The position numbers and the translations under genes were made by a program. Below the pieces are notes generated by a model, which was not told the DNA's origin, did not search any database, and saw only the letters and a list, made by a program, of their open reading frames with translations. Of a DNA stretch of 26,686 nt, positions 14,778-22,383 are shown one piece after another (within the stretch, counting starts at the first letter, position 1; each line of letters opens with the position of its first letter). The stretch comes from JAGWRA01 sp035534615 (GTDB taxonomy: Bacteria > Acidobacteriota > Vicinamibacteria > Vicinamibacterales > CAVVIG01), in the NCBI GenBank assembly GCA_035534615.1, contig DATLRO010000113.1, positions 1 to 26,686 on the forward strand, read 5' to 3'.

Positions 14778-15092
14778 ATGGCGCAGGGACACGGCAGGAG
14801 CGGAGGCGGGGGCGCGGGCGGACGCGGCCGCGGATCGCGGAACGGCGAGCGGGCGGCGGCGGGCGGGCAGCGGCGGCCGCTGTTCCGGCGGCGCAAGGTC
14901 TGCAAATTCTGCGCGGACAAGATCGATCTGATTGATTACAAGGACATCAAGCTGATCGGCCCGTTCGTGCCCGAGCGCGGCAAGATACTGCCGCGCCGGA
15001 TTTCGGGGACGTGCGCGATGCATCAGCGCAAGCTCCAGACGGCCATCAAGCGCGCCCGGCAGATCGCGCTGCTGCCGTTTGTGACCGAATAG
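14778..15092 (+). CDS. rpsR: 30S ribosomal protein S18 with a Gly/Arg-rich N-terminal extension
   Basis: S18 partners S6 on the small-subunit platform. Residues 34-104 are the normal protein: PLFRRRKVCKFCADK, then YKDIKLIGPFVPERGKILPRR and GTCAMHQRKLQTAIKRARQIALLPF. Cys42, Cys45, Cys79 and His82 form the zinc-binding set of C+ type S18. The first ~33 residues are an extension rich in Gly and Arg (GGGGAGGRGRGSRNGER), absent from the 75-residue E. coli protein. The start directly follows the rpsF stop, so the extension is the natural reading. A shorter start inside it has no ATG or GTG with a ribosome-binding site. Confidence 0.96.
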   Translation: MAQGHGRSGGGGAGGRGRGSRNGERAAAGGQRRPLFRRRKVCKFCADKIDLIDYKDIKLIGPFVPERGKILPRRISGTCAMHQRKLQTAIKRARQIALLPFVTE

Positions 15093-15113
15093 GGCCGGGA
15101 CGAGAGGATCAGC

Positions 15114-15566
15114 ATGGAAGTCATTCTGCGAGAGCATGTGGACAACCTGGGCCAGCGGGGCCAGGTCGTCAAGGTGGCCGACGGGTACGCCCGCAACTAT
15201 CTGCTGCCGCGGAAGCTCGCGCTGCCGGCGACCGACGGGAACAAGAAGCGGATCGAGCGGGAGCGGCGGATTTTCGAGGCGCGCGAGCAGGAAGAGAAGC
15301 AGGCGGCCGAGGGGCTGGCGGCGCGGCTCACCGCCACGGAATGCGTCATTGCCCGCAAGGTCGGCGAGACGGAGACGCTCTTCGGCTCGGTGACCTCGGC
15401 CGACGTCGCGGAGTACCTGGCGTCGAAGGGCTTCGAGATCGATCGGAAGAAGATCCAGCTGCACGAGCCGATCAAGCAGCTGGGGGAGTTCGACGTGCCG
15501 ATCCGCCTGCACCGCGAGGTGACGGCGCACGTCAAGGTGCAGGTCGTCCGGGAGGAACCGGCGTAA
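15114..15566 (+). CDS. rplI: 50S ribosomal protein L9
   Basis: L9 binds 23S rRNA near the L1 stalk and helps keep reading frame. At 150 residues it is standard length. The N-terminal RNA-binding domain is MEVILREHVDNLGQRGQVV through VADGYARNYLLPRKLA, the signature of the family. A long central helix (about 43-75, KKRIERERRIFEAREQEEKQ) leads to the C-terminal domain with LFGSVTSADVAEYL and HEPIKQLGEFDVPIRLH. The gap from rpsR is 21 bp. It ends the ribosomal unit, and a strong terminator follows about 27 bp later. Confidence 0.98.
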   Translation: MEVILREHVDNLGQRGQVVKVADGYARNYLLPRKLALPATDGNKKRIERERRIFEAREQEEKQAAEGLAARLTATECVIARKVGETETLFGSVTSADVAEYLASKGFEIDRKKIQLHEPIKQLGEFDVPIRLHREVTAHVKVQVVREEPA

Positions 15567-15592
15567 GCCGTCCGGACGCGCGGCGGGATCCG

Positions 15593-15631
15593 AAAGGCCG
15601 GAGGGCGCAGGCGCTCCGGCCTTTCCCTTTT
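15593..15631 (+). terminator. rho-independent terminator of rpsF-rpsR-rplI
   Basis: AAAGGCCGGAG (15593-15603) pairs perfectly with CTCCGGCCTTT (15614-15624): an 11-bp stem with a 10-nt loop, followed by CCCTTTT. This is the clearest intrinsic terminator in the window. Confidence 0.92.
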
Positions 15632-15656
15632 GCGGCGCTGGAGGCAGTGCTACACT
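15630..15656 (+). promoter_or_regulatory. likely promoter of dnaB
   Basis: A TG-extended -10, TGCTACACT (box TACACT at 15651-15656), is preceded by TTGCGG at 15630-15635, 15 bp upstream. It begins inside the T-tract of the rplI terminator, so the dnaB unit starts right where the ribosomal unit ends. Confidence 0.45.
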
Positions 15657-15704
15657 GCAGAGCGCCGCATCACCGCGGCGGATGCCCGCCCGGTTCCACT
15701 CGCC

Positions 15705-17054
15705 ATGGCTGACGCCGTCGCCACGCTCGATCGTCCGCTGCCGCACAACCTGGAAGCCGAGCGCTCGGTGCTCGGGGCCGTCCTGATCCACAACGAGGCG
15801 TTCAACGCTGCCGCCGAGGTCATCGACGCCCGCGATTTCTATCGCGACGCGCACCGGCGCATCTTCGACAAGATGGTGCTGCTCTCCGAGCGCGGGCAGG
15901 CGATCGACCTGGTGACGCTGAAGGAAGAGCTCGGACGGACGGGCGAGCTCGAGGAGGTCGGCGGCCCGGCCTACATCACGGCGCTGGTCGACGGCGTCCC
16001 GCGATCGACCAACGTCGAGCACTACGCGCGGATCATCAAGGAGAAGTCGACCCTCCGGAACCTCATCGCCTCGGCGAACCGGATTCTCGCGTCCGCGTAC
16101 GAGGCCGAGGACGATCCGGACGTCATCCTCGACAAGGCCGAGCACGAAATCTTCTCGATCGCCGAGGACCGGGTGCGCGAGGGGTTCGTCTCGATGCGCA
16201 CGCTGGCCGAAGGCAGCTTCGAGACCATCGAGAAGCTGCACGCCAACCGCGAACTGGTGACCGGCGTGCCGACCGGCTTCACCGACCTCGACGGGATGAC
16301 GTCCGGGCTCCAGCCGTCCGACCTGGTGATCATCGCCGCCCGGCCGTCGATGGGAAAAACCGCCCTGGTGCTGAACATTGCGCAGCACGTCGGTATCAGC
16401 ACCGACCGCACGGTCGCGATCTTCAGCCTGGAGATGTCGAAGGAACAGCTGTTCCTCCGGATGCTGACCGGCGAGGCGCGGATCGATGCCCACCGGCTGC
16501 GCGGCGGGTTCCTCGGGGAGCGGGACTGGGGCAAGCTCGCGTCGGCCATCTCCACGCTGAGCGACGCCAGAATCTTCATCGACGATGCGCCCGGCGTCGG
16601 CGTGCTGGAAATGCGGGCCAAGTGCCGCCGCCTGATGGCCGAGCACGACCTGCACCTCGTCATCGTCGACTACATCCAGCTGATGCAGGGGCGCGGCCGC
16701 TTCGAGAACCGTACGCTCGAACTGGCCTCGATCTCGCGGTCGCTCAAGGGGCTCGCCAAGGAGCTGAACGTCCCGATCGTCGTGCTGTCGCAGCTGAGCC
16801 GCGCGCCGGAGTCCCGATCGGATCACCGCCCGCAGCTGTCGGACCTGCGCGAATCGGGCGCCCTCGAACAGGACGCCGACGTCGTCATCTTCATCTACCG
16901 GGCCGAGCAGTACGAGGCCGACGGCGAATCGCAGGGGACCGCCGAGCTCATCATCGGCAAGCAGCGCAACGGCCCGACCGGCACGGTGCGTCTCGCGTTT
17001 CTCAAGGAGTACACGCGGTTCGAGAACCTGGCGCGGGGCGGGGAAGGGCCATGA
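15705..17054 (+). CDS. dnaB: replicative DNA helicase
   Basis: DnaB is the hexameric helicase that unwinds DNA ahead of the replication fork. The 449 residues have the N-terminal helical domain with LPHNLEAERSVLGAVL at 12-27, then a linker. The RecA-like C-terminal domain carries Walker A ARPSMGKTAL at 212-221, Walker B VIVDYIQLM at 319-327 and LSQLSR at 361-366. KQRNGPTG at 419-426 holds the arginine finger region. ATG 15705 is chosen because MADAVATLDRPLPHNLEAERS fits DnaB starts. There is no intein. It follows rplI as in many bacteria and is likely the first gene of dnaB-alr-radA. Confidence 0.98.
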   Translation: MADAVATLDRPLPHNLEAERSVLGAVLIHNEAFNAAAEVIDARDFYRDAHRRIFDKMVLLSERGQAIDLVTLKEELGRTGELEEVGGPAYITALVDGVPRSTNVEHYARIIKEKSTLRNLIASANRILASAYEAEDDPDVILDKAEHEIFSIAEDRVREGFVSMRTLAEGSFETIEKLHANRELVTGVPTGFTDLDGMTSGLQPSDLVIIAARPSMGKTALVLNIAQHVGISTDRTVAIFSLEMSKEQLFLRMLTGEARIDAHRLRGGFLGERDWGKLASAISTLSDARIFIDDAPGVGVLEMRAKCRRLMAEHDLHLVIVDYIQLMQGRGRFENRTLELASISRSLKGLAKELNVPIVVLSQLSRAPESRSDHRPQLSDLRESGALEQDADVVIFIYRAEQYEADGESQGTAELIIGKQRNGPTGTVRLAFLKEYTRFENLARGGEGP

Positions 17055-17137
17055 GCCGTGAGCCGCGTTCCACGCGCCCGGCGCCTTGATTCTTCAGATT
17101 CCCGATCCTCAGTCCTCGAGTCTTCAGCGTCAGCCCC
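17052..17137. repeat. short degenerate tandem repeats between dnaB and alr
   Basis: A 7-bp direct repeat TGAGCCG TGAGCCG (17052-17065) begins at the dnaB stop. From 17088 to about 17137 follow degenerate 6-9 bp units that begin with G and are otherwise mostly C/T: GATTCTTCA, GATTCCC, GATCCTCA, GTCCTCGA, GTCTTCA, GCGTCA. The base composition differs from the surrounding genes. Function unknown. Confidence 0.45.
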
Positions 17138-17138
17138 C

Positions 17139-18311
17139 ATGGTCCGTCCCACTCGCGCCTACGTCGATCTCGCCGCGCTCAAGGCCAACTTCCACGCCAT
17201 CGCCGAGTACCTCCGGCGCGAGCAGGAGGCGCCGGGCTCCACCGTGCGCGCGCCCGGCATCGTGGCGGTCGTCAAGGCCAACGCGTACGGCCATGGGTCG
17301 GCGCGCGTCGGCCTGGCGCTCGAGGAGGCCGGGGCGACGATGCTGGCCTGCGCCGACATCGAAGAGGGGGTGGCCCTGCGACGCGGGGGCGTCCGGACCG
17401 AAATCCTCGTCTTCGGGGCCCTGAGCGTCAGCGACCTCGCCGGCCTCTTCGAGTACCGCCTGACGCCGACGATTTCGTCGCCGTCGGCCGGGCGCGCGCT
17501 GCAGGAGGCGGCGGCGGTGCGCGGGACGACCGTGCCCTACCACCTGAAGATCGACACCGGCATGAACCGCCTCGGCTTCCGGCACGACAACCTGCGCCGG
17601 ACGCTGCCGGATCTGATCGCGAGTCCGAACCTGCAGCTCGTCGCCGCCTACACGCACCTGGCGACCGCCGACGCCCCCGAAGACCCGCTGTTCGGCGAGC
17701 AGCGCGAGCGATTCGACCGGGCCGTGGCGGAGGTGCACGCCCTCGGCGGGCGCCCGCGGTTCCGGCACGCCGCCAACAGCGCCGCGCTCCTCCGCGACTC
17801 GCGCCTCTGGCTGGACCTGGTGCGGCCCGGGCTGCTGCTCTACGGAATCGTGCCGCCGCCGCTCGCCTCGACGCTGCCGCTCACGCCGGTCATGTCGCTG
17901 CGCAGCCGCATCGTGGCGGTCAAGGGCGTGCGCGTCGGGGAACGCGTCGGGTACGGCGGACGCTTCACCCCGGACCGTCCGGCCAAGATCGCCATCGTCC
18001 CGGCCGGCTACGCCGACGGCCTCGACGCCCGTCTGGAGGGCCGCGGGAGCGTGCTGGTGCGCGGGCAGCGGGTGCCGATCGTCGGATCGGTCTGCATGGA
18101 CATGCTGACCGTCGACGTCACCGGCCTGGCCGTCGAGCCGGGCGACGAGGTGGTGATCCTCGGCGCCCAGGGCCCCGGGGCGCTGCAGCGGATCGACGTG
18201 CGGGAGATGGCGGCGGCCATCGGCACGATTCCGTACGAAATGCTCTGCCGCATCGGCAGCCGCATCGAGCGGATTTATAATGAGGATCTGGATCCACGAC
18301 AGCCTGCATGA
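17139..18311 (+). CDS. alr: alanine racemase
   Basis: A PLP enzyme that makes D-alanine for peptidoglycan. At 390 residues it is a typical length. The PLP lysine is K46 in VAVVKANAYGHG. HLKIDTGMNRLGF lies at 135-147 and YTHLATAD at 171-178. The second catalytic base is the tyrosine in VGYGGRF (Y272), followed by IVPAGYADG and VGSVCMDMLTVDVT in the beta domain. I chose ATG 17139, since MVRPTRAYVDLAALKANF matches Alr starts. The in-frame ATG at 17051-17058 would translate the repeat stretch. The stop overlaps the radA start by 4 bp (ATGA), so both are co-translated. Confidence 0.96.
   Translation: MVRPTRAYVDLAALKANFHAIAEYLRREQEAPGSTVRAPGIVAVVKANAYGHGSARVGLALEEAGATMLACADIEEGVALRRGGVRTEILVFGALSVSDLAGLFEYRLTPTISSPSAGRALQEAAAVRGTTVPYHLKIDTGMNRLGFRHDNLRRTLPDLIASPNLQLVAAYTHLATADAPEDPLFGEQRERFDRAVAEVHALGGRPRFRHAANSAALLRDSRLWLDLVRPGLLLYGIVPPPLASTLPLTPVMSLRSRIVAVKGVRVGERVGYGGRFTPDRPAKIAIVPAGYADGLDARLEGRGSVLVRGQRVPIVGSVCMDMLTVDVTGLAVEPGDEVVILGAQGPGALQRIDVREMAAAIGTIPYEMLCRIGSRIERIYNEDLDPRQPA
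18253..18281 (+). promoter_or_regulatory. possible internal promoter for radA
   Basis: A consensus TATAAT at 18276-18281 is preceded by TCGGCA at 18253-18258 with 17 bp between. Both lie in the last codons of alr, 27 bp before the radA ATG. A perfect -10 is rare at this GC content. It may give radA its own transcript. Confidence 0.5.
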
Positions 18312-19702
18312 AAGCCCCGAAGCCGGTCTTCGTCTGCCAGGAGTGCGGCGCCCAGGCGCCCAAGTGGATGGGGCGCTGCGTCGAATGCGGCGCCTGGAAC
18401 GCACTGGTCGAAGAGCGGCCGGCCGACACGCCGGTCGCGGCAGGCGCGCCGCACCGGTACAGCCTGGCGAATGCCGGCGGCCAGGCGCGGCTGTACGCCG
18501 AGGTCGAGACCTCCTCGGCCGCGCGGCTGTCGACCGGCATCGGCGAATTCGACCGGGTGCTGGGCGGCGGGATCGTGCCCGGCTCGCTCGTGCTGCTCGG
18601 GGGCGAGCCCGGCATCGGCAAGTCGACGCTGCTGCTGCAGGCCGCCGCGCACGTCGCGCGCGACCTGGGCCCGGTTCTCTACAGCTCCGGCGAGGAATCG
18701 GAGCACCAGATCAAGTCGCGCGGTGAGCGGCTGGCGGTCGACCGCGCGCCGCTCTACCTGCTCGCCGAGACCTGCCTCGAGCGGATCCTCGAGGAGATCG
18801 CCCGGCTGCGCCCGGCGCTCGTCATCGTCGATTCCATTCAGACGATCTTCTCGCTGAAGTTCCAGTCCGCCCCGGGCAGCATCGGGCAGGTGCGCGAGGC
18901 CGCCACGCAGCTGCTGTTCGCGGCCAAGGGACACAACGTGCCGACCTTCCTGGTCGGCCACGTCACCAAGGACGGCAGCCTGGCCGGCCCGAAGGCGCTC
19001 GAGCACGTCGTCGACACGGTGCTGTACTTCGAAGGGGAACGGCATCACTCGCACCGCGTGGTGCGGGCCGTCAAGAACCGGTTCGGCGCCGTGAGCGAGC
19101 TCGGCGTCTTCGAGATGACCGGCGCCGGACTGCGGCCGGTGCCGAATCCGTCCAAGCTGTTCCTGGCCGAGCGTCCGGTCGACACCCCCGGCTCGGCCGT
19201 GCTGTGCTCCATCGAGGGGTCGCGGCCGATCCTCGTCGAAGTGCAGGCGCTGGTCAGCGGCAGCACCTACGGCAACGCGCGGCGGACGGCGAGCGGCATC
19301 GATCAGCAGCGGCTGGCGCTGCTGCTGGCGGTGCTGGAAAAGCGCGCCGGCCTGAACCTGCTGGGGGAGGACGTCTTCGTCAACATCGCCGGCGGCATGA
19401 CCGTCGACGAGCCGGCGGCCGACCTGGGCATCCTCGCGGCCGTGGCGTCGAGCGTCCGGAACCGGGCGATTCCGCCGCAGACGGCGATGTTCGGCGAGGT
19501 GGGGCTGGCGGGCGAGGTGCGCGGCATCGCCCAGGCGCCGCTGCGGATCCGGGAGGCGACGCAGATGGGCTTCCGGCGCTGCATCGTGCCCGAGGCCAAT
19601 CTGGACCCCGGCACGCGCGGCCCGGCGGACGGGGCGGACGGGGCGTGCGAGCTGGTGGGCGTCCGGACCGTGGCGGAGGCGCTCGAGGCCCTGCTGCCCT
19701 GA
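18308..19702 (+). CDS. radA: DNA repair protein RadA
   Basis: RadA (Sms) is a RecA-like, DnaB-like ATPase that promotes branch migration in recombinational repair. The 464 residues begin with a zinc finger (C10, C13, C24, C27 in FVCQECGAQAPKWMGRCVEC). The ATPase core follows, with Walker A GGEPGIGKSTL at 98-108, Walker B LVIVDSIQT at 171-179 and the RadA-specific KNRFG at 256-260. The C-terminal Lon-protease-like domain has GIDQQRLALLLAVLEKRAG, but the protease serine-lysine pair is not expected to be active. The ATG overlaps the alr stop. The order radA then a YacL-like gene also occurs in Firmicutes. Confidence 0.98.
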   Translation: MKAPKPVFVCQECGAQAPKWMGRCVECGAWNALVEERPADTPVAAGAPHRYSLANAGGQARLYAEVETSSAARLSTGIGEFDRVLGGGIVPGSLVLLGGEPGIGKSTLLLQAAAHVARDLGPVLYSSGEESEHQIKSRGERLAVDRAPLYLLAETCLERILEEIARLRPALVIVDSIQTIFSLKFQSAPGSIGQVREAATQLLFAAKGHNVPTFLVGHVTKDGSLAGPKALEHVVDTVLYFEGERHHSHRVVRAVKNRFGAVSELGVFEMTGAGLRPVPNPSKLFLAERPVDTPGSAVLCSIEGSRPILVEVQALVSGSTYGNARRTASGIDQQRLALLLAVLEKRAGLNLLGEDVFVNIAGGMTVDEPAADLGILAAVASSVRNRAIPPQTAMFGEVGLAGEVRGIAQAPLRIREATQMGFRRCIVPEANLDPGTRGPADGADGACELVGVRTVAEALEALLP

Positions 19703-19752
19703 CGCCCGGCGCGGGACTGGCAGCGGGGGGCCGAACACACTATGCTGTGACG

Positions 19753-19785
19753 GGCTTCCCGCCGGGCGCCGCCCGGCCGGGAGCC
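19753..19785 (+). other. long hairpin between radA and the PIN/TRAM gene
   Basis: The inner stem CCGGGC-GCC-GCCCGG (19762-19776) is flanked by GGCTTCCCG and CCGGGAGCC, which also pair with one bulged T. Together that is about 14 bp. No T-tract follows. It could be a transcription stop after radA or a leader structure. A weak -10 (TATGCT, 19741-19746) lies just upstream. Confidence 0.35.
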
Positions 19786-19814
19786 GAAATCCGCCCAGTC
19801 GGGAGTCGTACGCC

Positions 19815-20879
19815 ATGGCCTGGTTTGCGCTCGCGCGTGTCCTGTTCGTTGCGGCGGTCGCGTATGCGGCGGCGCTGTTGCACCCGCTGCCGGGTGGCCT
19901 ATACGCGAACGTCGGGTTCGGCCTTCTGCTGGCCGGGCTGGTCATCCTGCTCGAGAGCCGGCTCCGGGCGGCGAGCGTCACGCACGTGCTCGGCGCCATC
20001 ATCGGCGGCATGATCGGGCTGCTGATGGCGAAGGCGATCGGCGCCGCCCTGTTCTGGGCCGACAACAGCAGCAGCCGGGTCGGCTTCCTGCACAGCTTCC
20101 TGCTGCTGATGCTGCCGTACCTCGGACTCGTGCTGGGCGGCAGGCAGGGAGAATGGCTGGAGCCGGCGCGGCTGCTGTCGCTCTTCCGGGCGACCGGCCC
20201 GCAGCGCCGCTACAAGGTGCTCGACACGAGCGTCATCATCGACGGGCGGATCGCCGACGTCTGCGAGACCGGCTTCGTGGACGGCACGCTGGTGATTCCG
20301 CAGTTCGTGCTCAAGGAGCTGCAGCTCGTCGCCGACTCGGCCGATTCGCTCAAGCGGAACCGGGGGCGGCGCGGGCTCGACATCCTGCAGAAGATCCAGA
20401 AGATGTCCGGCGTCGAGGTGGTGATTTCCGATCTGGACTTCCCGGACCTGCGCGAAGTCGACCTGAAGCTGATCGAGCTGGCACGGACGCTCCAGGGCAA
20501 GATCGTGACCAACGACTTCAACCTGAACAAGGTGGCCCAGCTCCGCGGCGTCGAGGTGCTCAACGTCAACGAGCTCGCCAACTCGCTGAAGCCGGTCGTC
20601 CTGCCGGGCGAGATCATGAAAGTGTTCATCCTGAAGGAAGGGAAGGAATACAACCAGGGCGTCGCCTATCTCGACGACGGGACGATGGTCGTCGTCGACA
20701 ACGCGCGCAAGATGATCGGCAAGACGATCGACATCGTCGTGACGAGCGTGCTGCAGACGACCGCCGGCAAGATGATCTTCGGGCGCTTCATCGACCCGAC
20801 CGTGGCCGCCCAGGCGGCGCCCCAGCCGGCCGACCGCGAGAAGGACGAGGCCGGCGCCCGGCGGGTCCGGCAGGCGTAG
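19815..20879 (+). CDS. YacL-like membrane PIN/TRAM-domain protein
   Basis: A 354-residue protein with four N-terminal membrane segments (about 5-22, 30-46, 57-80 and 90-108). A cytoplasmic PIN nuclease domain begins at YKVLDTSVIIDGRI (D137), has FVLKELQ (E168) and ends with KIVTNDFNLNKVA (D234). A TRAM RNA-binding domain (about 262-326, LPGEIMKVFILKEGKEYNQGVAYLDDGTMVVV) follows. The layout is that of Bacillus YacL. The acidic PIN residues are kept, so an RNase activity is plausible. Its substrate is unknown. It lies after radA and upstream of ispDF-gltX, as in Bacillus, where disA sits between radA and yacL but is missing here. Confidence 0.95.
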   Translation: MAWFALARVLFVAAVAYAAALLHPLPGGLYANVGFGLLLAGLVILLESRLRAASVTHVLGAIIGGMIGLLMAKAIGAALFWADNSSSRVGFLHSFLLLMLPYLGLVLGGRQGEWLEPARLLSLFRATGPQRRYKVLDTSVIIDGRIADVCETGFVDGTLVIPQFVLKELQLVADSADSLKRNRGRRGLDILQKIQKMSGVEVVISDLDFPDLREVDLKLIELARTLQGKIVTNDFNLNKVAQLRGVEVLNVNELANSLKPVVLPGEIMKVFILKEGKEYNQGVAYLDDGTMVVVDNARKMIGKTIDIVVTSVLQTTAGKMIFGRFIDPTVAAQAAPQPADREKDEAGARRVRQA

Positions 20880-20886
20880 CGCGGCC

Positions 20887-21690
20887 GTGAAAGTCCCTCC
20901 GTTCGACTGGTGGCGGACGGTCTTCTTCCTGATCCCGGCCATCACCGTCTACACGGCGGTGCTCGGCACCCTCTCCCTGGCCTCGAGCCTGTTCGATCGC
21001 CGCGGCGTCCTCGCGCACTGGTGCGCCCGTCTCTGGTCGTGGCTCATTCTGGCGACGACGGGCGTGCGCGTCGACGTCCGCGGGCGCGAACGGCTGACGG
21101 CCGGGCGCACGTACGTGTTCGTCTCGAACCACCAGAGCATCTACGACATCCCCGTGCTCTTCGCGTCGCTGCCGTATCAGCTGCGGATCATCGCGAAGCA
21201 GTCGCTCGGGCGCTTCCCGTTCCTCGGCTGGCACCTGCGGCACACGGGACACATCCTGGTCGACCGCCGCGATCCCGAGCGCGCCGGCGTGCTCCGGCAG
21301 GCTTCGACGCTCGTCCGGCAGGGGCTCTCGCTCATCGTCTTTCCGGAGGGGACCCGCAGCGCCGACGGCGGGCTCGCGCCGTTCAAGGGCGGCAGCTTTC
21401 TCCTGGCGCTCGATGCCGGCCTGCCGGTCGTGCCGGTCGCGGTGATTGGCAGCCGGCACGTCATGCGGAAGGGGCGGCTGGCCGTCGCGCCCGGCCGCGT
21501 GCGGCTGGTCGTGCACGATCCGATTCCGCCCCCGGATCTGGACGGGCCGCCGTCGCCGCGCGACGCCAGAGCGCTCGCGACGCAGGTGCGGGCGATCATC
21601 GGCGCGACGATCGCGCGGGAGGATCCCGCCGCGCCGCCGGTGCACGAGCTCGGGGCCGACGTGCCCCCCGCTGCGGAGGTGTCCACGTGA
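20887..21690 (+). CDS. plsC: 1-acyl-sn-glycerol-3-phosphate acyltransferase
   Basis: PlsC acylates lysophosphatidic acid to phosphatidic acid at the inner membrane. The 267 residues have one or two N-terminal hydrophobic segments (about 11-35 and 48-60). They also carry the catalytic NHQSIYD at 81-87 (the NHx4D box), the substrate motif FPEGTRS at 152-158, and PVVPVAVIG at 180-188. The GTG start at 20887 lies 7 bp after the PIN/TRAM stop. The last ~20 residues are a polar tail without a family match. The stop overlaps the GTG start of the next gene (GTGA). The AGPAT family is clear; PlsC is the most likely member, though LPS or ornithine-lipid acyltransferases share the boxes. Confidence 0.92.
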   Translation: MKVPPFDWWRTVFFLIPAITVYTAVLGTLSLASSLFDRRGVLAHWCARLWSWLILATTGVRVDVRGRERLTAGRTYVFVSNHQSIYDIPVLFASLPYQLRIIAKQSLGRFPFLGWHLRHTGHILVDRRDPERAGVLRQASTLVRQGLSLIVFPEGTRSADGGLAPFKGGSFLLALDAGLPVVPVAVIGSRHVMRKGRLAVAPGRVRLVVHDPIPPPDLDGPPSPRDARALATQVRAIIGATIAREDPAAPPVHELGADVPPAAEVST

Positions 21691-22319
21691 TTCGCATCAG
21701 CGCCGACCTGCAGCCGATCATCGCCCTGGGTGCCGTCGCCTTCACCGGCCTGGCGGTCGCCGGGCACGACGGCCGGCTCGACGGACCGATTGCGGCGGCC
21801 GAAGCGCGGGTCCGCCAGACCCCGCCGCCCGAGAGCGCCGCGGTCCGGACGCTCTACCGGCAGGTGGGGCTCGACCCGACGAAGACCCGCCCGTCGTCCG
21901 AAGCGCTGCTGCGGCGGGTCCGGCGCGGTGACGGCCTGCCGCGGGTCAACACGCTGGTCGACGTCTGCAACTGGTGCTCGCTCGAGCTCCAGCTGCCGTA
22001 CGGCCTGTACGACCTCGATCACGTCGAGGGCGAGGTCGAGCTGCGGCTCGGCCGGCCGGGCGAGGAGTACCCGGGCATCCGCAAGGACGCCGTGCACGTG
22101 GGCGGGCGGCTGACGCTGGCCGACGCGGCCGGCCCGTTCGGCAATCCGACGTCCGATTCGGCGCGCACGATGATCACGACCGCGACGACGCGGGCGCTGG
22201 CCGTCGTGTTCGCGCCGCGCACCCTGGCGCCTCGGCTCGATGGCGCCCTGGATCTGACGGCGACCCGCGTGGTGCAGTATGCCGGCGGCCGCGAGGCCTG
22301 GCGGCGCGTCGTCGTATAA
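21687..22319 (+). CDS. free-standing B3/B4-domain protein (PheRS-beta editing-domain-like)
   Basis: A 210-residue protein resembling the B3/B4 domain of phenylalanyl-tRNA synthetase beta, without the rest of the synthetase. Telltale stretches are ESAAVRTLYRQVGLDPTKTR at 49-68, SSEALLRRV at 70-78, LPRVNTLVDVCNWCSLELQL at 84-103 and GPFGNPTSDSARTMITTAT at 149-167. In PheRS this domain hydrolyses Tyr-tRNA(Phe). Free-standing relatives are mostly uncharacterised. Editing of a misacylated tRNA in trans is a reasonable guess, not shown. It starts with GTG 21687, overlapping the plsC stop by 4 bp, so the pair is co-translated. A TATAAT box overlaps its stop codon and may serve ispDF. Confidence 0.85.
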   Translation: MIRISADLQPIIALGAVAFTGLAVAGHDGRLDGPIAAAEARVRQTPPPESAAVRTLYRQVGLDPTKTRPSSEALLRRVRRGDGLPRVNTLVDVCNWCSLELQLPYGLYDLDHVEGEVELRLGRPGEEYPGIRKDAVHVGGRLTLADAAGPFGNPTSDSARTMITTATTRALAVVFAPRTLAPRLDGALDLTATRVVQYAGGREAWRRVVV

Positions 22320-22320
22320 T
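22315..22320 (+). promoter_or_regulatory. -10 box, possible promoter of ispDF-gltX-rlmB
   Basis: A perfect TATAAT overlaps the stop of the B3/B4 gene, 64 bp before the ispDF ATG. No good -35 is seen 17 bp upstream. A small hairpin AGGGTCG/CGGCCCT follows in the leader (about 22324-22339). Confidence 0.42.
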
Positions 22321-22383
22321 TGAAGGGTCGTGCGGCCCTCCGCGGTGAGCGACCGCCCCGGCCCCACCTGCCTCCTCAGCCTT

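Noticed and set aside
14772..16826. 684-codon minus-strand open frame opposite rpsR, rplI and dnaB
   Set aside because: It is antisense to three certain genes, rich in Arg/His/Pro, with no recognisable motif; long shadows are expected at 70% GC.
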